A stretch of 64,000 nucleotides of DNA from NCBI RefSeq assembly GCF_001632365.1, contig NW_024468515.1, positions 882,647 through 946,646 on the forward strand, in the 5' to 3' direction. The DNA comes from Laetiporus sulphureus 93-53 (lineage: Eukaryota > Basidiomycota > Agaricomycetes > Polyporales > Laetiporaceae). Numbering within the stretch: position 1 is the first letter of the stretch; every line of letters starts with the position of its first letter. The translations under genes were made by a program, and so were the position numbers. The notes beneath the pieces were generated by a model. That model saw only the letters and a program-made list of their open reading frames with translations. It was not told the origin of the DNA and did no database searches. Below are positions 50,427 to 62,420 of this stretch, in pieces.

Positions 50427-50882
50427 GATCGACTCCACCAGCACCAAATGCAAGACCCGTCTGGCAGGAGGATGAAGATGCGCTAGCGGAGAGCTCGTAA
50501 CGGTGGATCACACGTCCGGGGGAAGGCAGACTGCAGGAACCCAAATACGTCAATCTTTCGCAATGACCGGATCTGCCGGGGCATTATGCTTCAATATCAA
50601 TCTCGGCCTACTTGATCAAGGCGCACCCCAACTCTCGATACTTTTCTTCTTAAAGGCATACGATTACCATACTAAGAAAAGATCCTTCTCATATATGGTT
50701 TGTGTCCGACTTCACAGACTCCCTTTCTGCCATTTTAGGTTCGCTGTCTGCTGCATGTATATATAAGGCGTCCTTCTGCGGGCCGCTGCCTTCGAATATC
50801 CCCCTACCCGAACTTATTTATGTGCTTGGAACGGCACATATGTATATATATGGTCACTCATGGATGTAGGTGAAGGTCAGTG
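50427..50882. other. Intergenic, no supported gene
   Basis: Short AT-rich stretch between the 3.3-kb element and the inverted-repeat block. No gene seen. Confidence 0.4.
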
Positions 50883-51059
50883 ATGATGTCGGTCTTCAGC
50901 CATTCACCGCCTGCCGATCTCTATGACGAAAAGCCGTGCAGCAGTTCGCTCCATCAGTATCATGGTAAAGAAAATGCCGATTCCTACTGTAACACCGCAG
51001 ACATGATGGCATTTGCAACTACGGCATATGCCGAGTTAGTCTTTTGCCTTTATAAGTGA
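50883..51059 (+). CDS. 58-residue ORF, C-terminal piece of a repeated coding element
   Basis: MMSVFSHSPPADLYDEKPCS... ends NTADMMAFATTAYAELVFCL and a TGA. The last 27 residues recur on the opposite strand at about 63645-63725, where the TGA position is CGA and the frame continues RCLQQCHFVSHF. The shared part therefore belonged to a longer protein of a dispersed element, and this copy probably stops early. Family unknown. Confidence 0.4.
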   Translation: MMSVFSHSPPADLYDEKPCSSSLHQYHGKENADSYCNTADMMAFATTAYAELVFCLYK

Positions 51060-51385
51060 TATTTGCAATGGTGTCATTTTGTATTTCATTTTATGAAAAT
51101 GCATCAGGAAATTTCACGGTGCTAAATTCTTACATATCATTGAAATATACGCGATGCTTGCATATCTTAAAAAGTTTGTAACTAATCTGTGATCACTGAA
51201 TATCGAGTCACAAATTATATATATAAGGTGACATTTGCAAATCTGGCAGATGAAGACACAAATGTTAGATTCAGTCAAGGAGGCCTATATTCAACATTCT
51301 GTAGCAGAAATTTACATGCAAACGAGCAATGCCATTGCTTCAGTCCGGCACGAGGTGTAAGACATATCAACTCTAATGAGGCTAC
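50992..51385 (+). repeat. Left copy of a 0.39-kb inverted dispersed repeat
   Basis: Homologous to the reverse complement of 63335-63721, for example GGCATATGCCGAGTTAGTCT and the block around AATATAGGCCTCCTTG. It covers a coding end and AT-rich 3' sequence with TATATATA. The two copies face each other across 12.7 kb. Confidence 0.85.
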
Positions 51386-51585
51386 GCCGTGGGGCAGAGA
51401 CAAAGATGAGCGCAACAAAGAGTACAAAGAACAAATTTTAGAGCGAGACATAAGACTCGGGAACGAACACACGACAGGATGACAAAAGGAAGGACGGCAG
51501 CGGGAGTTGGAGATGGATCAGAAAAGGCAAGGGGAAGGAGACAAACAAAGGCATTGAAATGGTTTAGTATTCGGGTTATCTGTGG
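51386..51585. other. Short spacer
   Basis: Purine-rich sequence between the inverted repeat and the F-box gene stop. Nothing recognised. Confidence 0.4.
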
Positions 51586-53097
51586 TCACGGAACAGCTCT
51601 GGTCGTTGTTGACTCCCAACAAACCTCTCTGCCACCGGAATAGATCCAGACATCAGAAAGTGAGGCACAGTTCATCTGGAAGAGCGATAATGCCTCGCTT
51701 CGATCAACAGCTGCATCTTCCCAAATCTGCAGGGATGTAAGTTTGGGGAATTGGTGTAACCAATGAGGGAGGCGTTCCTAGATAAGTTTTGGTAAACTGG
51801 ACAGATTCTGCGATGGAAAGAGCTCACCAGAAATGTGGAACTAAAAGAATCCTTGCGCCTCGGCCTCGAGGCTTGCTCGAGCATAACGCACTTGACTTGT
51901 GGGAGAACGACATCGAACGAACATAGATAATGATCCTCGATTGGAGCACTATCGTTTTCGGCTGCCAGTTGCGATGCGACAGTGCAGGTCAAGTACCACA
52001 GTGCTGGGCATACCACTGTGTGCTCCAGCACCTTCGAGAGGTTGTATACATATTCTGCAGGACTGTCGCAATTGTGATCAGGTAACACTGCTAGCTTTTC
52101 TAGGGTCAAGAAGGGATGGCGATGGTCGCTCAAAAGCCGGAGAAGATAAGTGATGGGACCACCAAGCACACGCAATCGAGGGAGCAAGGGGGGTTAAGAA
52201 CGCTGCTGGGCCGCAATGCCATAATGTGAATTGTAGCCGATGCGGAGCTCGTGAAGATCACCATGACGTCGTAAAAAGTGATCCAGGGCAATTTGTGTGA
52301 GTTCTCCCTCAATGTGCAGAATCTGGAGGGTAAGAAGTCGCAGCTCTCGAGGATCCGGGACCAGGATGGGGTAGCAATGCCTGGCGTGTTCAAAGTAAGT
52401 TCAGTGATGCTGGATGAATTAATTGTCATGACTGTCCAGTGGTAGAACGGAGACTCGAAGAGGACAGCCGCTTAGGGTTCAAAGACCGTCAACGAGGGTA
52501 ACGAGAGATGTGTTGGAGGCAGCACGCATTTGCGTGGAGGCTGGCAGATCTTGTTGTTGTAATGCCAAATCGCGATCCTTTGAACTCTAGTGCCCCCAAG
52601 AGTCTCCAACAGCTCAATGAGTGCAGCTGCAGGAGGTGAAGCTAGACGAAATTGGACTGTTTGCAATGCAGATGTGCAATCTAGGGATGAAAAGAAGCAT
52701 CTCAAGTGATCATACTCGGTCGGACTATCCGAGATGGCAATGCTTAGAATGCGCGGACATTGGAAGACCGAGGAGAAGCGCCAGAATTTGAGAGCAGTAA
52801 TGATGACCGGTCCTGACAGACTCAGGTGTTCATCGACCTCGGGTATGCAAAACCCCTGGAGATGTAAGTATATGGGAATCACAAGGAAGTGAAGTCGACG
52901 GGATAGTAAGGCGAAGTTCATCAGGTCGCTATCGGGCAGGAGCTCCGCAACTGTGTAGACAAGCTCGTTCAGAAAGTTGGAGAAGGCATCAGGCTGGGCC
53001 TCTTTTGCGTGCAATCCAGCTGACTATGATTGAGTGAGCAAGAGACAAGGTAGATATATAGAGCCAAACTCACGGTGCTCAACATATGCTCAGACAT
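51586..53097 (-). pseudogene. F-box/leucine-rich-repeat-like gene, probably decayed
   Basis: The start is good: exon 53074-53097 (MSEHMLST), a 50-base intron and an exon from 53023 with an F-box-like block, LNELVYTVAELLPDSDLMNF and ALLSRRLHFLV. Leucine-rich-repeat-like text follows: LRCFFSSLDCTSALQTVQF, then SSSITELTLNTPGIATPSWS, ELRLLTLQILHIEGELTQIA, PRLRVLGGPITYLLRLL and finally PHWLHQFPKLTSLQIWED to a stop at 51586-51588. Between these blocks the frame is broken by a TAA after VFEP (about 52478) and by shifts near 52350 and in a C-run near 52190. No intron with normal borders repairs them. F-box proteins select substrates for SCF ubiquitin ligases. Confidence 0.6.
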
Positions 53098-53756
53098 GGA
53101 GCAAGAGGTCGACGCAGAGAAGATTTCTGCAGGATCATGGTCCATATCTGACTGTTCGTTTATACGAGTTTCAGTTGAGATATCGACGACATTGGATGCC
53201 TGATTGCGGGAAATAAAGTTACTTGATTTTAAATACTCGAGGTGATAAAAAGCATACGGGAGGCATCCCATCCGGAGGAAAAGGTGATTCTTCGGACACT
53301 TCATGAGCAGAGGATGCTGGGTCATTATTGTGCGCAAATCCCTGACGTGGCGGTGCGTTAAATCCTTCAACTACGACCTGCCACGCACATCAAAAATGGT
53401 ACCATGGTGATAGCAACATTCGGGCGACATACCGCTCGCATCACAGAAGTGGCCTCAGGGATTATGAAGCACTTCCAGCATATGCAGACAAGTAAGGCAC
53501 TGAAAATTATGCCCATAGTCGAGAAGTTCCTGAACCCAGCAGTTGCACCAGTTTGTCTTTTATACGCAAAGTGAATTCCAGGCACGTCCAGCTTGCAAGA
53601 GCAAGAGACAACTGCCAGTGCCGATTGTGATGAACCAGGCACATCCAGCTCGCAAGAGTAAGGGATGACTGCTACTGCCAGATGTTTACAGTAAGCAGTG
53701 GACAGCAGTAGGCAGTTCTCGGAGGATGGGCTACAGGAGCATGCGGATAGAGTGAC
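53098..53756. other. Repeat-associated sequence
   Basis: Contains a diverged tandem pair of about 63 bases at 53580-53690 (GCACGTCCAGCTTGCAAGAG and GCACATCCAGCTCGCAAGAG). The minus strand has a long frame (53367-53858) with a hydrophobic stretch but no family match. Probably repeat-derived. Confidence 0.4.
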
Positions 53757-54196
53757 AAACAATAAGCTAGCGCAGGACGCAGGAGAGTCGAGATCCCCTA
53801 AGCGTACGTATGTCTCGACCAGAGAGCCGGAAAACTGATGGCTGTCGTTGAAGACCAAATGCGAATAATCGCGACCTTAGAGCAACAAACAATAAGCTAG
53901 CGCAGGACGCAGGAGAGTCGAGATCCCCTAAGCATACGTATGTCTCGACCAGAGAGCCGGAAAAACAATGGCTGTCGTCGAAGACCACATACGTATGTCT
54001 TGACCAGAGAGCCGGAAAACTGATGGCTGTCATCGAAGACCGAATGTGAATAATCGTGACCTCAGAGCAACAAACAATAAGCTAGTGCAGGACACAGGAG
54101 AGTCGAGATCTCCTAAGCGTACGTATGTCCTGACCAGAGAGCCGGAAAACCAATGGCTGTCGTCGAAGACCGAATGCGAATAATCGCGACCTCAGC
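53757..54196. repeat. Tandem repeat, about 130-bp unit, 3.4 copies
   Basis: AAACAATAAGCTAG recurs at 53757, 53887 and 54072, and ACCAGAGAGCCGGAAAA four times. The unit is 130 bases; one copy is truncated so that the third spacing is 185. Further, more diverged copies start at about 54688 and 55235, suggesting a higher-order repeat. Confidence 0.85.
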
Positions 54197-55333
54197 GTCC
54201 TTCTGTGGTCCAGTTTGATCCAGTAGAATTATAATGTATGAGAACCAACGGTAGATAGATTTGCTTTGGATGCAAAGGGATCAGGAGTGGAGTCGGAATG
54301 ACCTTACATCGAAACCAACAGTGCCCGCCAGATACGGTTAAGATTATGAGCCAGATGTGAACGTGTGGTTAACAGTGGGCACTGCGACTTACTGTGAGTA
54401 ATAGAGGTGAGGGCACGCTCACTGAGTCGCGACACTCTGGACGACGGCCCAGGTGATGGACAGCACTTGACAACACGGCCAACTCCTCCATGCGAGAACG
54501 TACCTAGACAGATCGGGGGTATCGAACTGCAGGAGGTTTGTGATGAGCAGACGAGCGCAAGTACGCCGTAAGAGGATAACTGCCTCTGCTGACTGCAAAA
54601 GATAATAGACCTAGTGTAGGCGATGGACATCGGTGGTGGGCAGTTCTCAATCATGTTGGACGCTGAACAACGGTAGCATATGGACAGAGCAACAAACAAT
54701 AAACTGGCACAAAGTGCTGCAGAGTTGAGATTGCTGAGCGTGCATGTGTCCCGACTGATCCAAGAGAGCCGGGAGAATGATAACTATCATCGAAGATCTA
54801 AAGCGCATGCCAGCGGAATGATCTAGACTAAGAGGGCACTCACAATCTACTAGAAGGAATGGAGGAACAAATGTGCCTCTGATGCAAAGGGATCGGGAGC
54901 AGAGTCGGAATGACCTTACGTCGGGTCAACCTAGACATGCCAGATAAGCTGCATCAGCTTCTGGGAGCAGCTAACCGTGTGCAGCTAACCGTGTGTGAAA
55001 GTGTCATCGCAAGATGACCTGCAGCGAAAAATTGAGGTGAAGGCGTACTCATTGAGTCGTGACACTCTGGATGACAGCCCAGGCAATGGGCAACGTTAGA
55101 CAATACGGGAAAGTTCCTCCATGCAGGGACGTACCCAGTGGATAATGCCTCCACCGACTGCAAAAGACAATACATAGTGTAGGAGATGGACATCGGCAGT
55201 GGGCAGCTTGTCGGGGCTGAAGCACGATAGCATGTGACATAGCAACAGAATGTAAGCTAGCACAAATCACAGAAGAATCGACTGCTGAGCAAGCATATGT
55301 TCCGGCCTCGACCACCCCAGCCTCCAGCCTCCA
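54197..55333. repeat. Two diverged direct repeats of about 0.6 kb
   Basis: 54265-54860 and 54885-55333 are similar in the same orientation: GCAAAGGGATC(A/G)GGAG, CGGAATGACCTTAC, ACACTCTGGA(C/T)GAC and TCCTCCATGC recur in the same order. No gene is contained. It forms a repeat array with the preceding feature. Confidence 0.7.
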
Positions 55334-55760
55334 GTGAATGCCATGGAACTTCAGGAGGGTCGACGCCAAATTCAAGATTGTGAACAGCAGTGTAGACGAT
55401 CCGAAATGCACCACCGATGCACTAGTCCAGGTCTCTCAATCGTGCTCAATATTCGTCATCGCTCCTCCTTCTACCCGTTGCGTATCGTTGAGAGCCATCA
55501 TGGCAAGTCGGGATGTTCAATACACCTGGTGAACTGTGAATCGGCATCTAAGCAATTGATAATGGATTCACGATGTAGTCCACTGGGGGAGGTACATTTG
55601 ACTCATGGCTTCATCGCGTTGACAGCCCTAGTGACCAACGATTATGACTAAACGTAACCTCCTGTCATCCTTATCATCCGTCCTCGGCAACGAATCTCCG
55701 TTTATAATCCTGAATCGTGAATTGTGAACATCTGAATGGATCTCATCCAGGGATCATTGT
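55334..55760. other. Spacer downstream of the transposase
   Basis: No gene or repeat recognised. Confidence 0.4.
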
Positions 55761-58700
55761 CTAATCACATACCCTTATGAGCGGTTTCACCACGTACGTT
55801 TTGTCATCCCATTGATGTCGCATTGCGTGATAGATCCTCCTGCATGAAGGAATCACCTCCACTGTTTCAGCTAGCATTGTCGAGCACATGCTTGCACCGA
55901 AGTCAGGGTACTCTGCGAAAGGATCATACGTCGTGATAGGTTTGTATCTGTACACTGCCAGCATAACATGCATGCAAGGCGTCTCTTCCGTCCAATTCGT
56001 TGCTTGCATGGAGAATATGGCCCGCACAACCCCTGCTACCATCACTGAACCTACCTCAGGCTCGAAGAATATGATGCTATTCAGCTCTGCGGTGTGATTC
56101 ATTGAATAGTGGATGCCCCGAATTGCGTATCGGTTGTGGTTAACAACTCTGGATCCTACTCTCCAATGCTGCAACTCGGAGGACAGGATGGGTGCTGCTC
56201 TAGTTAACGCGTCATGAATGTCCGACTCAAGCTCGTGCCATCTTCTCCAATCAGTGACTGGCTCGAGTGTGCACTTGTCTTCGAAATGCAGAAACTCTTG
56301 CAAACCCTTCTTGCAGGTACTTCGACCATCATCCTTAAAACAGGCATCGACAATGGATGCGCAATTTTGCAAAGTTCACAGACAATCTGCACACTTCATG
56401 AAACCTTTGAGATTTGCTGCGGCACAGAATGACTCAGACATTGTCCTCTTCAGCTGGCCTGTGATTTGTCAGCAATTAGGCGAATCAAACCAATGAGCTT
56501 CACCTGCCTAGTTTGCCGTTCATGTTTGTTTGCTGTAGAATATCAATGATTCTTTCAAAGGAAAACATCCACCATCCATGCACTGGTCCGAATAAGAGCA
56601 GGAAGTCACCCAAATGAAGAGCCATGTGGTGATTTGGTCACAAGGATCGGTCGGGACACAACCTTCGTATCTCGGATAGGTAGCTTGACATATATGCAGT
56701 GTACTTGTCCTTATGCTCTTGCAAGATGGGATAAGATGTCACTTGCCCAACGGCACAAGCAAGCAACATGGTAGTGCAAGCCAAAGCCTGGCGCGGATTG
56801 TCGTGGTCGGCGGCAGTGGTCGACGGATGACACCATCGCTTCATGAATGACACAGGTATCTCAAACTCTATTGCTGCCTTCCAATGGTCGGCTTTGAGCT
56901 TCCCACGTGCCTTCGTCCCGATATTACGGGGAGGACCACTTGAATACATAGGACAAACAGTCAATGCAATGTCATCTTGCAAATTCCGTAAGTCTCGCTG
57001 ACAGAATTCTGCATCTTTCCTCCGAGTGCTATCGTCGACCACACTTTCAGTTCGAGCGAGAGCTACTGCGAGTTCATCTACCAACTCTTGTCCCACCACA
57101 ACATCACTCATAGGCTGACTTTTGTTTGGCGCACTCGTGGACATTGCCAGCAACGACGTTGCAGAATGAACACTTTCCTAATTGGCAGTTTCGTGAACTG
57201 TCTTTGTATGGGGCATTGTTGGCTACTTACCATCAACACTTCTACCACGACCTTCTCTTTCAGCCTTTTGGTACCACCCCAGGATACCTGTTCAATACCT
57301 CGCATGTGACAAACCAATCGTAAGGCCTGTTTTGGCTTGCGTTGGAGCTTCTTCACAGTGGGATTGGTGGTTAGCATCTTTTCTATCTTCGCTGCCTCCT
57401 GAATGATCACGACATCGTCAGTCTCGTCCTCACCCACTGAATCAGCTTCCTCCGCATCGTGCATGGTTTTCTCTGCAATGAGGATATCCATACCGATAAT
57501 GGTGTGAACGTGGTATTGCACTAGACCTAGAAATAGGTTATGCATAGAATCAACGATCACGCCGCGAGTTGGGTCCCAATACGGAAGCCGTAGGAGTTCT
57601 GACCACCGTACACCAGTTTTGCGAAATATGGCTGCCTGTCGAGTCTTCGTTTGCGCATCTCGCCACTCCTCTGCAAACTTCAGTACATCTTCCTTGGACT
57701 TCATGATCCAGGTGGTCATGTCAATGTTATTGATCTCTTGCCTTTTCAGATAATACAACGCGCAGAAGCACATCACAGAATGGCTAGCAAAACCTGCCAC
57801 TTTCCTCCCTCCTGGCAGATCAGTGACAATGAGTGCCAACGCTGATCGTGAACAATGCCTGCGAGGATACCTGTATGTCCTCGTATATCATATACCATCC
57901 TCCCAAGAGACAAGTAACCTATCGGCTAGGGGACGAAGGAAATGATTGATTTCTTCCTTTAATGGTTCTTGCGGTCTGGGAATGATGCCCATTAGATAAA
58001 TGTTCTCTGCCGCATACCTCAAGCTCAGAGGTAAGAGCAAACAGCACATTGTGATCGATCCTTTGGACACGGATCTGCCTGCAATCTTGTTCAGATATGG
58101 ATTGAACCAATCCACTGAGAGGCTCCATAGCAGATGAAGCTCGTTTTCCTCTATGCTGACGAACAGTTTCCCATCCTTGTCCTTCAACTCACGAATCGCT
58201 CTGCCGTCGCATATGTCATACAAGTGATGGGCTTGGGCAACTCTACTTCCAAGAATCAAGGCATCTTCAATACCTGGCCTGCAGAGCATGCTCCCCACGA
58301 ATGAGTCAAAGTCCTGCATCACGAATGAACGGCGCGGCACTCGTATACTTCTGTTGCTGTGGACGCCATGAGTAGTGAGTCTGGAATTACACGGAGCACT
58401 TTTTGCCCATCGCCGAAAGTGGCAGCATGATGGATAGATTGGTAGATCAGAATCGTATGAGGGCTCATACGTCGACGAGCAAGTCGGGCAAACAGCGAAA
58501 ACTGTCATGACAGGATCCAAGTTAAATGACTTGCGGACGCTTCATATATCGGTTGGGAAATGGTGCAAGATATGATTCTCTTGCACGGTCGGTCCACCAT
58601 TCTGCTTCAAGGTGCACTCTACAACAAGTTTGAGCATACGCAAAGTGAAATTGCAAGATTTCCGCACGACTTGTCCGAGAAGATGGAGGACAAGCGCAGT

Positions 58701-59570
58701 GAAAATTGATAAAAGCAAGATCGGATGAAGGTGATTCAGGGGATGATCAAAATATTTGCCTGTCGTTAATGTGAGTGCGATAGAGTGGCTGCATGCAACA
58801 ACTGACCAGTATCAAATATTTTGCTAGAAGCCGTCGAAACGAGATCTGTTGCACCTCCTCCAACTTGCAACTGTTGAGTTACCAATCTCTGGAATTGCTC
58901 GGGTATCCATTCCAACATTGCAGACCACAAAAGCCCCACTGGAGAGTCTGCTGGCCATCGATCAACACTGCGGACAACCTCTGTGACCTCTGTAAGCCAC
59001 CGTTCTTCTTCATGCAGATGCGCACAAGCTTTCAGGGCTTCCCTGCTATTCTGCGAAGAGTTCATTCCTTTCTCATAGCATTTCTCAGACTCCTGCATAT
59101 GTAACGAGAATTCCAGATTCAGTAGGAAGAGCTTCTCGTATTGCTGTGAGTGTTCATGGCTGTGAGTACACTCCAGATTTTCGCTACGTGTCAGAGCGCC
59201 ATTGTCTTCATCGAGTTGTACATCCAATCTTCCCCAAATCCCACTTAGCCATGTCACCGTAGAGGAGATCAGGAGATTGTGTTTCAATGTTTCTGCAAAA
59301 ACGCGTTCAGTCAAGCCTTCGACGACTTTCGAGCAATGCTCTGCTTCGCTGCCATCTGACCTTCTTCGTGCTGGCAATTCGTGCTTCTGCGACTTCGAGT
59401 TTATAACAATCTAGCAAGGAAACATGACTTCCACTTACTTTCGCTGCTTCTCGATCGCACTGTTTATGCTCTCGATAGCTATTGTAGTCAATCAATCAAC
59501 CTCCACATTGATACGTGGCACATTTGCAGGAGAATCCGTTCTGTGCCTGTGATGGCACGAGGTTGACTGG
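55761..59570 (-). pseudogene. CACTA-type (Tnp2/Plavaka-like) transposase, degenerate
   Basis: Tnp2 transposases mobilise CACTA DNA transposons with a DDE-type nuclease fold. Reading right to left: an N-terminal cysteine segment with CKCATYQCGG then LIDYNSYREHKQCDREAAK (about 59440-59540); a helical region (58766-59377); then the core, with VMTVFAVCPTCSSTY, LHLLWSLSVDWFNPYLNK, AAENIYLMGIIPRPQEPL and INHFLRPLADRLLV (57888-58520). LPGGRKVAGFASHSVMCFC and VIVDSMHNLFLGLVQYH follow (57108-57839), then KARGKLKADHWKAA and PNHHMALHLGDFLLLFGPVH (about 56540-57150), and a C-terminal region to 55761. In-frame TGA codons at about 59475 (after CGG) and 56638 (before PNHHMALH) interrupt otherwise continuous frames. 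The order matches intact Plavaka/EnSpm proteins, so this is an inactivated copy. Confidence 0.85.
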
Positions 59571-59800
59571 AACATCATACATTTGTGTGCGGAGCTCTCC
59601 GTGAAGATGAAACAGGCCTCCGCGCATATAATGCCTTCTGAGCCAATCTAGATAGAACTCCGCACAACAATAGCGAACATCCCTCTATTATATAAGCCAC
59701 ACTATGCGAGGTGTCACTGGTTATTGAGGCAAATGAATGGCATCACCGGTTATTGTACACCATCACCAGAATGAGAAGATACGCATCCCACGCTACCGTG

Positions 59801-60035
59801 GAACCCGAGCAATCGACTGTGTCAATGAAGTGCTGTGGTGAGGTAGTGGGCTCGATAGTGTCGGTGATTTTGTATGAAGGGGCTGGAATACTCGCAGACC
59901 AGTGCACCCTGGAACCTGAGCAATCGACTATGCCAATGAAGCACTGTGGAGAGGTAGTGGGCTCGATAGAGTGTCGGTGAATTTGAGTGAAGTGGCTGGG
60001 ATATTTGCAGACCGGTGCACCCTGGAATCGTGCAG
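59801..60035. repeat. Minisatellite, 111-bp unit, about 2.1 copies
   Basis: GAACCCGAGCAATCGACT at 59801 and GAACCTGAGCAATCGACT at 59912 start two copies, with a third partial copy from 60024. Located just upstream of the transposase start, where some transposons carry binding-site repeats. Confidence 0.8.
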
Positions 60036-61678
60036 TCAGACAGGAATGCACAGACGGTCCTGTCTGTCAAGTTTCAAGATGCCGCGAGATGAGCAGGCAG
60101 TCGATCGGCAGGCGGGCAGATGCAAGAACAAAGGAAATGAAGCGGCAGCGGAAGGAGCAAGAGAGAACCTTAACGATGCAAGGACTGGCGACGGTGACAC
60201 GTGTAGCGAGTGATTTCCAGGCCTGCAGGCAGAGATCGGGGTTGAGGTTCCGGGTATGTTCTTGTCAGATGTAGCTGCATCCTGGGTAAGGCTCATAGCA
60301 TCTTCGACGTAGAGGTAGCTGCGTCCCAGGTAGGGCTCACAGCGTCCTCAAGATCACTCGCTCAGATAGAGTGAGGGGTGCAAGACATCATTCGGGTAGA
60401 ACAGTGTCTCACCCGGAAAGAGGGGAGGTGGCCGGGAAGAGGGGAGGCAGTGGTAGATGAGAGGCGGGGTGTACGTGGGCGATGGTGGTGAGGGCAAGCA
60501 ACGATATCGATATCGATCAGTTCGCGTGGCAATCACCGTTTCCCACCATCACGTGATTTCAGCGCCCTTGACGCCCACCTGGGATGGGCACTAACCACTT
60601 CGGACTTCATCCTCTCCTGCCGCCACCACCTCCTGCCGCCCACTGTCTGCTGCCCAAGGACGCCTACCCGGTGTCTTTGGCATGAAGGTGCACCTACCCG
60701 GTGCACGTATACGTGCCTACCCGGCGCATCATGAGCAATATCGCACAGCAGACCGCTTGTCCATTCCACCCAAATCTGCGCACGCATGGGGTACACCAAG
60801 ATGGGGAGCGTGCGCAGTGGCATGGTAGCAGAGTCCTGGGAGACCATGAGCAGTGGCACGGTAAGTCAGACATTTGACCGGCTATGTATTTGTCACCACG
60901 CTATTGATTCTCTGGTACAGGGAGCTCGCGAACTTGTACATGCGCAGTGGAGTGGGCCCTAATCACTTCGGACTTCCATCTCCTCCTATGGACTCACCGG
61001 CATGCACGTTTTGAGCACCAGTTCGGCCTCAGCGACAAGCACGCAGCCAATGACCTACTTAATATCACTTCTATGAGGCGATCACGACATGCATACGTCC
61101 AGGCCGGCTGGTGAGTCTGCTCCTCGCATCGTCCTATGCGTGAAAGTGTTGTGAATAAGGATAGTGTGCATCAATTGAGTTTGTCCACAGTCGTGAGACA
61201 AGTAGTCGTGGTGTGAAAGCGTGGCACTTAGCGTGCTCGGTGGCATGAACGGCGAACTAGCTGTGAACTTTGCTAACTTGAAAGGTCATTTAGCGAGAAG
61301 GTACACATGTGTAAGGGACAGCACAACTCCGCCATTCCCTCGCTCCTCTCACAATGCATATTGATGGTTCAGGGTTAAGATGCATAAATTGACCAAAGAT
61401 CAACAGCTCGCTGAGGGTGTCAATATTGGATTTGCTCCTATAGATTATGGGATATAAGAAGGACATAGTATGTAAGAAGGACACAGTATGTACCAAGTGG
61501 ATCATGCAATTGAGGCTTCGCAAGCAAACTCTGATGTGCCTTATTGGACGTTACAGCCATCAAAGTAACATTAACCATCTCGATCACATATCTTTGGCCG
61601 TCAGGGAAGATGTCCGCCTGTACAGCAAGCCACAATGCCTTTCACTCATGATGCCCATCTCCCTGCCCCGCCGTCCCT
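60036..61678. other. GC-rich region without a supported gene
   Basis: Contains short repeats of CCTACCCGGTG/CGC near 60660-60730 and of GTAGCTGC(A/G)TCC near 60270-60325. Otherwise nothing recognised over 1.6 kb. Confidence 0.45.
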
Positions 61679-61684
61679 TATATA
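61679..61684 (+). promoter_or_regulatory. TATA box of the Ppo-like fragment
   Basis: TATATA 58 bases between its end and the ATG at 61742, followed by a CT/CA-rich leader ending CACAG. This is a textbook fungal promoter layout, so the fragment includes its original 5' end. Confidence 0.5.
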
Positions 61685-61741
61685 CCCCAGCTGATCCTCA
61701 TCTCTGCAATCCACTTTCCTTTCCTGCATACACTCACACAG

Positions 61742-62420
61742 ATGAAGGTAGACGCGAACCTCATCCTTAACCCCATCAAGGGCCTCGTGGACTATGCTGC
61801 CGATGCTGATGCCCCCCTCGACCTCGATGGCGCACAGCCGAGACATCCCTTCCTCACACGTGAGGTGACTGACATCAAGCAGAGCCTCATCCGTGGCCAG
61901 CGTTTCTCCCTCAATGACCTCATGAGCCCGTCCATCCTCTCTCTTCACAGGACATGACCGCTGACTCTCCCCGTAGCCCGCGTTCATCAATGCTGTGAAA
62001 AACTTGCAGGGACCCGGCATTAATGACTGTCTCTTCCTCTCGAGTGTCCCCGCTCGTTCGTCTGTAATTGGTGCTGACGTCCGCTCAGCTCGAGAAGCTC
62101 CTCACGGTCATGGCACACTCTCTCGATGGCTCCATTTTCACCGCGTGCCTCTAGCAGGTTGCCATGGACATCAGTACATGCCCAGCACAGTCATTCTTGC
62201 TCATATACTAACACACCCATGCATATAGTCTACAACAACCTCCCACACCTGCCCGCTGACATCCTCTTCATCCTTGCCAGTGCTTCTCCCTCTGCGCCGT
62301 CCCTGTTCCAGGGTGTCAAATATGTGTACCACAGCGCAGACAGGAGCAACTACAACGTCCTCTCCACGATGCTCGGCAAGGCCGGCACCCCATACACGTG
62401 CTCTGAAGGTGTTGTATGAG
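61742..62420 (+). pseudogene. Truncated 5' fragment of a second Ppo-type dioxygenase gene
   Basis: A leader exon (MKVDANLILNPIKGLVDYAA) is followed by AFINAVKNLQGPGIND (about 61980-62030), LEKLLTVMAHSLDGSIF (about 62090-62140) and a longer exon with VYNNLPHLPADI, YHSADRSNYNVLSTMLGKAG and TPYT (62229-62400). The equivalent ppo blocks at the left end are KHPNGIDDR, LEHILIFLS, VYNDLPHPP and RTADGSNNN...GKAGTPYAR. Homology stops right after GKAGTPY. The frame is poorly conserved (stop after FTACL), and the peroxidase catalytic core is absent. It is not a direct copy of the left gene; the N-termini differ, so it derives from a different paralogue. Confidence 0.75.

Noticed and set aside
53757..54196. 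CRISPR-like array
   Set aside because: Units are contiguous 130-bp tandem repeats without unique spacers; the host is a eukaryote.
55761..59570. Assignment of the transposase to the KDZ group
   Set aside because: The core has the VDSMHNLFLGL and SVDWFNP blocks of Tnp2/CACTA proteins; no KDZ CxC or YDIACQ motif seen.
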